Assembly (NCBI RefSeq): GCF_036346875.1
Contig: NZ_CP107852.1
Location: 2,232,001-2,296,000, forward strand
Direction: 5' to 3'
Source: Nocardia sp. NBC_00508
Lineage (GTDB): Bacteria; Actinomycetota; Actinomycetes; Mycobacteriales; Mycobacteriaceae
Length of the DNA: 64,000 nt
This document shows positions 56,722-64,000 of the stretch, in pieces. Below the pieces are notes generated by a model. That model saw nothing but the letters and a program-made list of their open reading frames with translations, was not told the DNA's origin and did no database searches. Position numbers and translations under genes: made by a program. Position 1 is the stretch's first letter, and the number at the start of each line of letters is the position of its first letter.

Positions 56722-56804
56722 TCTCGCTACGCTCGAAACCGGGGGTTGAACCGATTCGGTTGCGTGGACCTTCTCACGTTACATGGACCTCTCACGTAGC
56801 GAGA
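56722..56804. promoter_or_regulatory. Repeat-rich divergent control region of glpD/glpK
   Basis: Three structures lie in about 80 bases: the 10-bp inverted pair tctcgctacg (56722-56731) / cgtagcgaga (56795-56804); a small palindrome aaccgattcggtt (56749-56761); and the direct pair tggaccttctcacgt (56765-56779) and tggacctctcacgt (56784-56797). The direct pair is spaced about 19 bases, near two helical turns, as expected of a regulator binding side by side. The regulator is not in the window. Confidence 0.55.
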
Positions 56805-56867
56805 TCGCGCTCGGCCGTTGGCTGCGCCGCGGGCGCTGCAAAGCCGAATCCGCTAACACATACGCTG

Positions 56868-56882
56868 TAGCCTGCTGGAATG
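56868..56882 (+). promoter_or_regulatory. -10 TAGCCT and predicted leaderless start of glpK
   Basis: TAGCCT (56868-56873) is 6 bases before ATG 56880 and no good ribosome-binding site is present. Confidence 0.5.
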
Positions 56883-58379
56883 CGTTCCTTTGTGGCCGCC
56901 ATCGACCAGGGCACGACGTCGAGTCGGTGCATCGTCTTCGACCGGGAGGGGCGCGTCGTCGGCGTCGCACAGCGTGAACACGCGCAGATCTTCCCGCAAC
57001 CCGGATGGGTCGAGCACGATCCCGAGATCATCTGGCGCAATATCGAGTTCGTGCTGGGCGAGGTCCTCGAGCGCACCGGGCTCGGCAGCGGCGACATCGC
57101 CGCGGTCGGCGTCACCAATCAGCGCGAGACCACGGTGGTGTGGGATCGCACGACCGGTGAATCGGTGCACAACGCGATCGTCTGGCAGGACACCCGCACC
57201 GATCGGCTGTGCGCCGAGCTGGGCGGCGAGGTGGGGCCGACCCGCTACCAGGACCGCACCGGGCTCCCGCTGTCCACCTACTTCGCCGGGCCGAAGCTGC
57301 GCTGGATCCTGGACAACGTGCCCGGCGTGCGGGAGCGCGCGGAAGCAGGCGAGCTGTGCTTCGGCACCATCGACAGCTGGGTGCTGTGGAACCTCACCGG
57401 CGAACACATCACCGACGTGACCAACGCCTCCCGCACCATGCTCCTGGATCTGCGCTCGCTGCAGTGGGATTCGCGGATCTGCGCGGAGTTCGGCGTGCCG
57501 GAGTCGATGCTGCCGCGGGTTCGCAGTTCCTCCGAGGTCTACGCGCCGATCAGCTCCGGGCCGCTGGCCGGGGTGCCGGTCGCGGGCATCCTCGGCGACC
57601 AGCAGGCCGCCACCTTCGGCCAGGCGTGCCTGTCGCCCGGAGAGGCCAAGAACACCTACGGCACCGGCAATTTCATGCTGCTGAACACTGGAACGACACC
57701 GGTGTTCAGCAAGCACGGCCTGCTCACCACGGTGTGCTACCGCCTCGGCGACGCCGACCCGGTGTACGCGTTGGAAGGCTCCATCGCGGTCACCGGCTCG
57801 CTGGTGCAGTGGTTCCGCGACAACCTCGGCATCATCTCCACCACCGACGAGATCGAGCCGCTGGCCCGCAGCGTCGCCGACAACGGCGGCGCCTACATCG
57901 TGCCCGCCTTCTCCGGGCTGTTCGCGCCGCGCTGGCGGCCGGACGCACGCGGCGTGATCGCCGGGCTCACCCGGTTCGTGACCAAGGCGCACCTGGCGCG
58001 GGCGGTGCTGGAATCCGCCGCGTTCCAGACCCGCGAGGTGGTCGACGCGATGCGGGCCGACGCCGAGTCACAGCGGCTCGGCCTGGAACTGACCACACTG
58101 AAGGTGGACGGCGGCATGGTCGCCAACGACCTGCTCATGCAGTTCCAGTCCGACATCCTCGACGTGCCCGTCGTGCGTCCGGTGGTCAACGAGACCACCG
58201 CGCTCGGCGCGGCGTACGCGGCCGGACTCGCCGTCGGCTACTGGTCGGGCGCCGACGACATCCGGGCCAACTGGGCCGCCGACAAGACCTGGCACCCGAC
58301 CATGCCGGACGTGGACCGCGACGCACACCTCGCGGCGTGGAACAAGGCGGTGGAGCGCACCTACAACTGGGTCGACTGA
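56880..58379 (+). CDS. glpK: Glycerol kinase GlpK
   Basis: A 499-residue FGGY-family kinase that phosphorylates glycerol. It has [20 protein letters not shown] at the N-terminus (phosphate loop), [31 protein letters not shown] and the C-terminal [19 protein letters not shown] signature. It provides the substrate of GlpD, whose gene is divergent. It ends 14 bases from the convergent aminotransferase gene. Confidence 0.96.
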   Translation: MRSFVAAIDQGTTSSRCIVFDREGRVVGVAQREHAQIFPQPGWVEHDPEIIWRNIEFVLGEVLERTGLGSGDIAAVGVTNQRETTVVWDRTTGESVHNAIVWQDTRTDRLCAELGGEVGPTRYQDRTGLPLSTYFAGPKLRWILDNVPGVRERAEAGELCFGTIDSWVLWNLTGEHITDVTNASRTMLLDLRSLQWDSRICAEFGVPESMLPRVRSSSEVYAPISSGPLAGVPVAGILGDQQAATFGQACLSPGEAKNTYGTGNFMLLNTGTTPVFSKHGLLTTVCYRLGDADPVYALEGSIAVTGSLVQWFRDNLGIISTTDEIEPLARSVADNGGAYIVPAFSGLFAPRWRPDARGVIAGLTRFVTKAHLARAVLESAAFQTREVVDAMRADAESQRLGLELTTLKVDGGMVANDLLMQFQSDILDVPVVRPVVNETTALGAAYAAGLAVGYWSGADDIRANWAADKTWHPTMPDVDRDAHLAAWNKAVERTYNWVD

Positions 58380-58393
58380 ACGTCTCCGGCCCG

Positions 58394-59569
58394 CTACCCG
58401 ACGGCGTCCGCGAGCCGGTCGATCGCCAGTTCCAGCGTCGCCGCGTCGGAGGTGGTGAAGCACATCCGCATCGAGTTGCGGTACCCGCCGTCCACCGCGA
58501 AGGCGGAGCCGGGAACGTAGGCGACGCCGGAGTCGAGCGCGCGCGCCAGCAACTGATCGGTGTCGGTGCCGTCGGTGAAGTCGGCCCAGACGAACATGCC
58601 GCCCACCGCGTCGCTGCACCGCACACGATCTCCGAAGCGGGTGCGCGTCGCGTGCACGAGCGCCTTCGCCCGCTCGCCGTAGACCCCGCGGACACGGTCG
58701 ACGTGGACGGTGAGCCATGCCGTGTCGGCGAGCAGGTCGGCGGCGATCTGCTGGGTGAGCGCCGAACCGCACAGGTCCGCCCCCTGTTTCAGCAGCTCGA
58801 CGGCCCGGCAGACCGGTTCGGCCGCGACCATCCAGCCCACGCGCAGGCTCGGCGAGAGGATCTTCGACGCGCTCGACAGCCGAATGACGTTGCGGGAGTA
58901 GGACGCCACCGGAGCGGGCGCGGGGCTGTCGAACCACAGCTCACCGTACGGATCGTCCTCGATCACCCAGAAGCCGTGCTCCTCGGCCAACCTCGCCAGT
59001 TCCGCGCGGCGGCGCGGGCTCATCGTCACCCCGCCGGGGTTGTGGAAGTTGCTCACCGTGTGCACGACGGCCGGGCGCGCACCACCCGCGATCAGCTCGG
59101 CGAGCGCCTCGGTGCGCATACCCTCGGCGTCCAACGGCACCGCGGCGATACGCGCACCCGCGGCCCGAAAGACTTGCAGCGCACCGACATACGCCGGATC
59201 TTCGACCACGACCAGCGTGCCGGGGTCGAGCAGCACCTCGGCCAGCAGCGACAGCGCCTGCTGTGAACCGTGCGTCACGAACACCTCGGCGAGTTCCACC
59301 GGGCGGCCGAGTCCGGCCGACTCCCGCTGGGCGAGCACCTCGCGCAGCGGCGCCCACCCGGTCGACTCGGTGTACTGCAGGCAGCCGTGGTGACTCAGGG
59401 CCGCGTCCGCGGCGGCGGCCAGCCGCTCGCGCGGCATCAGCTCGGCGTCGGGCAGGCCACCGGCCAGGCTCACGATCTCGGCGCGCGAGGTCAGCTTCAG
59501 AAGGTCACGAATCGCCGAACTCCGCAGGCCCTCCAGTTTTCCTGCCAGCGGTGGGATGGTCGGCGACAT
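58394..59569 (-). CDS. PLP-dependent class I aminotransferase (MocR-domain type)
   Basis: A 391-residue fold-type I aminotransferase, closest to the 2-aminoadipate/alanine-type family also found as the C-terminal half of MocR regulators, but with no HTH here. Key parts are GGLPDAELMPRERLAAAAD, VTHGSQQALSLLAE, NFHNPGGVTMSPRRRAEL, EDDPYGELWFD and the PLP Lys in LSSASKILSPSLRVGWM. GGAGGT precedes ATG. Substrate is not decided by sequence; lysine/aminoadipate metabolism is possible but lat is 25 kb away. Confidence 0.9.
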   Translation of the reverse strand: MSPTIPPLAGKLEGLRSSAIRDLLKLTSRAEIVSLAGGLPDAELMPRERLAAAADAALSHHGCLQYTESTGWAPLREVLAQRESAGLGRPVELAEVFVTHGSQQALSLLAEVLLDPGTLVVVEDPAYVGALQVFRAAGARIAAVPLDAEGMRTEALAELIAGGARPAVVHTVSNFHNPGGVTMSPRRRAELARLAEEHGFWVIEDDPYGELWFDSPAPAPVASYSRNVIRLSSASKILSPSLRVGWMVAAEPVCRAVELLKQGADLCGSALTQQIAADLLADTAWLTVHVDRVRGVYGERAKALVHATRTRFGDRVRCSDAVGGMFVWADFTDGTDTDQLLARALDSGVAYVPGSAFAVDGGYRNSMRMCFTTSDAATLELAIDRLADAVG

Positions 59570-59677
59570 GGGAAACCTCCGGGAGACGCCGCGGTACGCG
59601 ATAACCCCACTGTCGCATACCCCGACCAGAATCCGAAATATTCATCCCATGATCTGGGAGCGACGCGGGTCGACCCG

Positions 59678-60691
59678 CTACAGGCGCTCCCGGATCGCGT
59701 AGACCAGCGTCTTGCCGTCCCGGCTCGCCGTGGTGATCGTCTGCTTGTACACCGTGGTGGTGCCGTCGGGCCGGTGCTCGGTCAGGTCGACGTCGAAGGT
59801 GTCGGTGGCCAGCTCGGTGATCCGCAGGCAGTGCGTGGTGCCGACCGGCACCTGCTCGTCGATGCCCTGCTGAATGACCTCCGCGGTCGAGACGTTCTCC
59901 GCGTCGGCGGCGACGAATCGCCTGGCTCGCTCACCGCTGCGCTCGACGTAGAAGGCGTACTGGAAGCCGAGGATGGCGCCGGGGCCGCTGCCGGCGTCGC
60001 CCGAGCCGTTGCCGACCGTGACCTTGCCGTCCTTGTTGGAGGGGCAGCTCAACGCCGCCGTAGTGCCGCCGACGCTCGGCGCGGCGCTGCTGTCGCCGTT
60101 GTCGCGGGAGACCGCGATGATGGTCACCGTCAGGGCGATCAGCACCACGACCGCCGCGAGCGCCCCGAGCACGACCCATCGGGGCGAGGAGCCGGAGCGC
60201 CGCGCGGGTGCCGGCGTCGGGGGGACGCGCAGCGCCAGTCGCATCGCGATCGGGTCCTCGGCCCAGGACAGGCCGGACTCGGACGCCGGAGGTGGCTTCG
60301 GCACGCCGCCCTCGGCGGTCGGCTGGTTCCACCACGTGTCCCGCTCGCTGCCGGTGTTCTGTGGGCGCGCGGGCTCCGCGGCAGGCTGCTCGGCCTGGGC
60401 CGGCGCGGGCGGCTGTTCGGTGTAGACCGTGGAATCCGGCGCGCGAAACTGCGGTGGCGGTGCGGGCGTCGTCTCCGGCTCGCCCGCGGGGCGCCAGATG
60501 AGTTCGGGGTGGTCGGTGGGCTGCTGCGGCACCTGCCAGCGCGGGCCGGTGTCGGCGCCCATCGGTGGACCGAATTCCGAAACGGCCAGCCCGAATTCGG
60601 AAACCGGCGGTCCGAACTCCCCCAACGGGGGACCGAACTCCGACCCGGACTGGTCGGATTCGTTCTCCCTCGCATCACCCTCGGAGGTCAC
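59678..60691 (-). CDS. Single-pass membrane protein with repeat-rich cytoplasmic part
   Basis: A 337-residue protein. The N-terminal half is disordered, Pro/Glu-rich and opens with four 7-residue repeats of the type EFGPPxG/S. One membrane helix lies near the middle (WVVLGALAAVVVLIALTVTI); a globular C-terminal domain outside the membrane begins ALSCPSNKDGKVTVGNGSG, with a second Cys in TTHCLRITEL and an end DGKTLVYAIRERL. This layout is common in mycobacterial/nocardial envelope proteins of unknown function. AAAGGA precedes GTG 60691. Confidence 0.8.
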   Translation of the reverse strand: MTSEGDARENESDQSGSEFGPPLGEFGPPVSEFGLAVSEFGPPMGADTGPRWQVPQQPTDHPELIWRPAGEPETTPAPPPQFRAPDSTVYTEQPPAPAQAEQPAAEPARPQNTGSERDTWWNQPTAEGGVPKPPPASESGLSWAEDPIAMRLALRVPPTPAPARRSGSSPRWVVLGALAAVVVLIALTVTIIAVSRDNGDSSAAPSVGGTTAALSCPSNKDGKVTVGNGSGDAGSGPGAILGFQYAFYVERSGERARRFVAADAENVSTAEVIQQGIDEQVPVGTTHCLRITELATDTFDVDLTEHRPDGTTTVYKQTITTASRDGKTLVYAIRERL

Positions 60692-60764
60692 ACCCAATCC
60701 TTTCCCAGGACACACGAGTGGGGCGGTCGCGAACGACCGCCCCACCCGTCGAGATCAGCTCGTG

Positions 60765-61763
60765 TCAGTACTGGAGTGACCCACCCCATTGGGCGGTGAC
60801 ACCAGCCACGTCGACGGTCTGCGGAGCGATATCGCCCGACTGAAGCGGAAGCTTAACCTGTGCGGCGGCCTCGAGCGCGGCCGCGCCGCCCGGCTGCTCC
60901 CGGATCCAATCCTCCACCGCGGCCTTGGCCATGTTCAGCTGAGTGGTGTCGAACACCGCGGTGGCGTTGTTGTCGGCCAGGCCCTCGCCACCGGTGTAGG
61001 TGGTGAGCTTGACGGTGTTCTTGTCGACGAACTCCACCGAGACGCCCGCTTCGCCCTGGCCGGTCGGCGTGCGGTAGCCGATGGTGCCGACGTAACCCGC
61101 CTCGTTGCTGAAGTGGTGGGTGTTGGCCACGTAGCCCGGCAGCAGTCTGTTGCCGTTGATGTTCGCGCCGACCTCCGCGTGCGGACCGGTCATCTCCACG
61201 ACCGGAGCGGGCGGGGCGGTCTCCTGACGCGGCGCCTGCCAGCGCGGCTTCTGGGGCTGCACCAGCGTCTCCGGTTGCGCCTCGGCGTTTTCGCCGCCTT
61301 GCGTGCCCGGCTGCGGGGCAGCCTCCTGCCCAGGCTGCGGGGCGGCCTGGTCCGGCACCACCGCGGGCTGCGGCTCGCCCGGCTGCTGGCCGGGGACCGG
61401 CAGCGGCGCGACGCGCGGGGTGGTCACACCCGGCTGCGACGGCCGGCCGAGTCGCGGGTCCTTCTGGTCGGGCGCGGCATGGTCCGAGTCCGGGGTGGTG
61501 ACGCCGGGCTGGCTCGGCGTCGGCTTGCTCTCCGGCTTCTGCGGATCCTGCTTGTTCGGATCCGGCTGGGTGGTCTCGGGCGTGCTCGGCGACTCGTTCA
61601 CGCCCGGCTGCGCCGGAGCGGGCGTCGGCGGAGTGGTGGGCTGATCGTTGGGAGCCGCCCCCGCCGGCGCCGCGAAGAGAGTGGCCACTGCAGCCGCTGT
61701 GGCCAGTGGCAACGAGGTGCTCGCCATCGCTCGCTGCGCCCGACTCGGCTTACGATGTTTCAC
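60765..61763 (-). CDS. Secreted Pro-rich protein of unknown function
   Basis: A 332-residue exported protein. The signal peptide (basic start, then LPLATAAAVATLFAAPAGAA) is followed by a long Pro/Gln/Glu-rich stalk with repeats such as PSQPGVTTP and PQPGQEAAPQPG, then a C-terminal globular domain from about residue 195 (GANINGNRLLPGYVANTHHF, VEFVDKNTVKLTTYTGGEG). AAGGGA is 8 bases before GTG 61763. A perfect 20-bp palindrome lies 72 bases upstream. It is probably surface-exposed; family not recognised. Confidence 0.82.
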   Translation of the reverse strand: MKHRKPSRAQRAMASTSLPLATAAAVATLFAAPAGAAPNDQPTTPPTPAPAQPGVNESPSTPETTQPDPNKQDPQKPESKPTPSQPGVTTPDSDHAAPDQKDPRLGRPSQPGVTTPRVAPLPVPGQQPGEPQPAVVPDQAAPQPGQEAAPQPGTQGGENAEAQPETLVQPQKPRWQAPRQETAPPAPVVEMTGPHAEVGANINGNRLLPGYVANTHHFSNEAGYVGTIGYRTPTGQGEAGVSVEFVDKNTVKLTTYTGGEGLADNNATAVFDTTQLNMAKAAVEDWIREQPGGAAALEAAAQVKLPLQSGDIAPQTVDVAGVTAQWGGSLQY

Positions 61764-61834
61764 TTGCGCATTCCCTTCACGGGTGCGACCTGGTCGGCCG
61801 CATTCAGTTGTCCCTGGGTGAGACGCCCGATCGT

Positions 61835-61854
61835 CGAACGATCCGGATCGTTCG
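61835..61854. promoter_or_regulatory. Perfect 20-bp palindrome upstream of the secreted-protein gene
   Basis: cgaacgatccggatcgttcg reads identically on both strands without loop. It lies in the 305-base region between lpdA and the secreted-protein gene, whose start is at 61763. Length and lack of loop argue for a dimeric regulator site. The rest of this gap shows no gene. Confidence 0.65.
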
Positions 61855-62068
61855 CCGTGCCGATTTGGAAAGGAACCCATCCCCCCGCACCGAACTTCGC
61901 GATCGCCCTCCGATCGCATCTCTGTCGAGGAGTGAACCACATGTGTGCACGATGGGCAATGTGGCGAATAGCCAAGGGTGGCAAGATCACCCACGCCGCG
62001 CGCCAGCCCCGTGTTCGCGGGGCACGATGTCCGAAACCGGACACGGCACAGCATGCGTCAAGCCGACG

Positions 62069-63472
62069 TCAATCCAGGTCGTCGTGCCGCATCAGCAGAC
62101 GGGCCGCCTCGGTCACCGACCCGGTGAGCGACGGGTAGACGGAGAAGGTCTGGGCCAGGTCGTTCACCGTCAGATTGTTCTGCACCGCAAGGGCGATCGG
62201 CAGAATCAGTTCCGAGGCGATCGGCGCCACGACCACGCCGCCGATCACCACACCGGTCGCGGGACGGCAGAAGATCTTGACGAAACCGCGGCGCAGCCCG
62301 GACATCTTGGCGCGCGGGTTGGTGTTCAGCGGCAGCATCACGGTGCGCGCGGGTACCTCGCCGTTGTCGATCGCGGTCTGGCTCACCCCGACGGTCGCGA
62401 TCTCAGGCCGGGTGAACACCGCGGAGGCAACGGTCTTCAGGCGAATCGGACTGACACCCTCGCCGAGTGCGTGGTACATCGCGATGCGTCCCTGCATCGC
62501 GGCCACCGAGGCCAGCGGCAGCAGACCGGTGCAGTCGCCCGCGGCGTAGATGCCCGGCACCGACGTGCGCGAAACCCGATCCACCCGCAGGTAGCCGCCG
62601 CGATCGAGTTCGATGCCCACCCGCTCCAGCCCCAGCCCCGCGGTGTTGGGTGTCGAACCGACGGTCATCAGCGCGTGTGAGCCGGACACCGTGCGCCCGT
62701 CGGACAACTTGACCACGATGCCTTCGGCGGTGCGCTCCACCGCGTCGGCGCGTGCGTGCTTGACCAGTTCGACGCCGCGTTCGGCGAGCGCGTCCTCCAG
62801 CACGAGGGCCGCGTCGGCGTCCTCGCCGGGCAGCACGCGGTCGCGGCTGGAGACCAGCTTCACCCGCACGCCCATTTCGGTGTACGCGGAGACGAACTCG
62901 GCACCGGTCACGCCGGAGCCGACCACCACCAAGGTCTCCGGCAGCTCCTCCAGGTCATAGAGCTGACGCCAATTGAGGATGCGCTCACCGTCCGGTTCGG
63001 CGCCGGGCAGCACGCGGGGGCTGGCTCCGGTGGCGATCAGCACCACCTCGGCCTCGACGGTCTGCTGGGCGCCGTCGGCCAGCTTGGCGAGCACCCGGTG
63101 CGCGGCCAGACCGCTGCCGGGATCGATCAACTCGCCGCGTCCGGACAGCACCGTCACCCCGACGGTCTGCAACTTCGAGCGGATATCCGAGGACTGGGCC
63201 AGTGCCAGCGCCTTCACGCGAGCGTTCACCTCAGGCAGCTGGACCTGCGCCTGGTTCGGGTCGAGGGTGATCCCGAGATCGCGGGCGCGGCGCAGGTCGG
63301 TGCGCACTCCGGTCGAGGCGATGAACGTCTTGGAGGGGACGCAGTCCCACAGCACACACGCCCCGCCGATGCCGTCGGAATCGATCAGCGTCACCGACGC
63401 ACCGTGCTGGGCCGCCACCAGGGCCGCCTCGTAGCCGGCCGGTCCGCCACCGATGATCGCGATGCGGGTCAT
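62069..63472 (-). CDS. lpdA: NAD(P)H-quinone dehydrogenase LpdA (flavoprotein disulfide reductase family)
   Basis: A 467-residue FAD enzyme of the lipoamide-dehydrogenase fold. FAD site RIAIIGGGPAGYEAALVAAQ, NAD site LVVVGSGVTGAEFVSAYTEM and GIYAAGDCTGLLPLASVA are intact. It is orthologous by position and sequence to Rv3303c, a quinone reductase. Unlike the recalled Rv3303c sequence it has a C-x4-C pair (Cys39, Cys44 in GGACVLWDCVPSKTF), but like it lacks the C-terminal His of true disulfide reductases (VYPSLTGSVTEAA). GGAGG precedes ATG. Confidence 0.93.
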   Translation of the reverse strand: MTRIAIIGGGPAGYEAALVAAQHGASVTLIDSDGIGGACVLWDCVPSKTFIASTGVRTDLRRARDLGITLDPNQAQVQLPEVNARVKALALAQSSDIRSKLQTVGVTVLSGRGELIDPGSGLAAHRVLAKLADGAQQTVEAEVVLIATGASPRVLPGAEPDGERILNWRQLYDLEELPETLVVVGSGVTGAEFVSAYTEMGVRVKLVSSRDRVLPGEDADAALVLEDALAERGVELVKHARADAVERTAEGIVVKLSDGRTVSGSHALMTVGSTPNTAGLGLERVGIELDRGGYLRVDRVSRTSVPGIYAAGDCTGLLPLASVAAMQGRIAMYHALGEGVSPIRLKTVASAVFTRPEIATVGVSQTAIDNGEVPARTVMLPLNTNPRAKMSGLRRGFVKIFCRPATGVVIGGVVVAPIASELILPIALAVQNNLTVNDLAQTFSVYPSLTGSVTEAARLLMRHDDLD

Positions 63473-63634
63473 TGATACCTCCGCTCGTGCTTCGCACCGG
63501 GATCTCCGGTACGAAGTCAACGTTATCCGGCAACCACCTCGCACTTTCGACCGAGTTACCGCTGCGCGACACTTCCGCGCCGCGCGCCGCGCCGCAGGTG
63601 CGGCAATCAAACGCGGTCCGCGAAGGTTATTGGC

Positions 63635-63649
63635 TACCCTTTGCAGGTG
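63635..63649 (+). promoter_or_regulatory. -10 TACCCT and leaderless start of the last gene
   Basis: TACCCT (63635-63640) is exactly 6 bases before GTG 63647, with no ribosome-binding site. Confidence 0.55.
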
Positions 63650-64000
63650 CCGATCTATGCCGCCTACGGGTCCAACATGGACGCAACGCAGATGCTCGAG
63701 CGCTGTCCACACTCCCCCATGTCCGGGACGGGCTGGTTGGAGGGCTGGCGGCTCACCTTCGCCGGGGACGACATCGGCTGGGAAGGGCCTCTCGCGACGG
63801 TCGTCGAGGAACCGGGTTCCCAGGTCTTCGTCGTGCTCTACGACGTATCCCCGGAGGACGAGCTGCGGCTGGACCGCTGGGAAGGTTCGGACTTCGGCAT
63901 CCACAAGAAGATCCGCCTTCGCGTCACCCGCAACGGCGACGGCGACACCGAACCCACCCTCGCCTGGCTCTACGTGCTGGACGCCTATGAAGGCGGCCTG
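63647..64000 (+). CDS. Gamma-glutamylcyclotransferase-like protein, Rv3304-like (3' end outside window)
   Basis: The first 118 residues of a GGCT/AIG2-fold protein. The substrate loop YAAYGSNMDATQMLERCPHS (Y-G-S-N-M) is at the start, and VVEEPGSQVFVVLYDVSPED and LDRWEGSDFGIHKK follow, with a later acidic residue expected as catalyst (DEL/E in this stretch). The gene runs off the window at 64000 in frame. It is divergent from lpdA as Rv3304 is from Rv3303c. Confidence 0.88.
   Translation, partial: MPIYAAYGSNMDATQMLERCPHSPMSGTGWLEGWRLTFAGDDIGWEGPLATVVEEPGSQVFVVLYDVSPEDELRLDRWEGSDFGIHKKIRLRVTRNGDGDTEPTLAWLYVLDAYEGGL

Overview
The window is GC-rich chromosomal DNA from an actinobacterium of the Mycobacteriales, most likely Nocardia or a close relative. 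The grounds are a mycothiol-dependent enzyme family at the left edge, an AccD5/AccE5/AccA3 acyl-CoA carboxylase set, a DesA-type acyl-ACP desaturase, and gene order. From memory of the M. tuberculosis H37Rv map, the backbone here (fadE25, purE, purK, GtrA protein, PH-domain protein, birA, accD5, accE5, maf, sseA, accA3, then lat, lrpA, pcd, lhr, nei, glpD2, lpdA and an Rv3304-like gene) follows Rv3274c to Rv3304. Lineage-specific genes are spliced between these blocks.

Layout. 1-4.5 kb: end of a mycothiol-dependent enzyme gene, peptidase E-like protein, a 38-aa membrane miniprotein, a GtrA protein, a small unknown gene, a GlcD-like FAD oxidase and a small GNAT. 4.5-9.6 kb: an accessory stretch with a small unknown gene divergent from an XRE regulator-NUDIX pair, two orphan genes, and the decayed end of a tyrosine recombinase. 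9.6-15 kb: fadE25 with a TetR gene behind it, a lone excisionase-like DNA-binding gene, a phosphotransferase, purE/purK and a second GtrA gene. 15-20 kb: a two-component system, a PH-domain membrane protein, an acyl-ACP desaturase and birA. 20-27 kb: the acyl-CoA carboxylase block (accD5, accE5, maf, a Cys-containing HTH regulator, sseA, accA3). BirA biotinylates AccA3, which works with AccD5/AccE5 to make methylmalonyl- or malonyl-CoA. 27-32.6 kb: patatin, a Ser/Thr kinase, small genes and a beta-propeller lipoprotein. 32.7-36.2 kb: lysine catabolism to alpha-aminoadipate (lat, lrpA, pcd). 36.3-38 kb: initiator tRNA, terminator, and an AT-richer islet with an unknown membrane protein and a broken HTH gene. 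38-49 kb: flavin reductase, Tat-type tannase-like lipoprotein, a 1157-aa indolepyruvate oxidoreductase, lipoprotein, secreted lipase, an SDR-patatin pair and a histidine phosphatase. 49-64 kb: lhr, nei, glpD/glpK, an aminotransferase, two envelope proteins, lpdA and a gamma-glutamylcyclotransferase-like gene cut by the window edge.

No CRISPR array, intact phage or complete new defence cassette was recognised. The most notable observations are: an SseA rhodanese whose catalytic Cys is Ser; an LpdA that keeps a C-x4-C pair reported absent from its M. tuberculosis relative; at least fourteen start codons preceded at 6-8 nt by TANNNT (predicted leaderless mRNAs); several sharp palindromes or iterons in front of regulated genes; and the remnant of an integrative element beside the fadE25 3' end. 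All calls rest on reading the sequence by eye; no database search was run.
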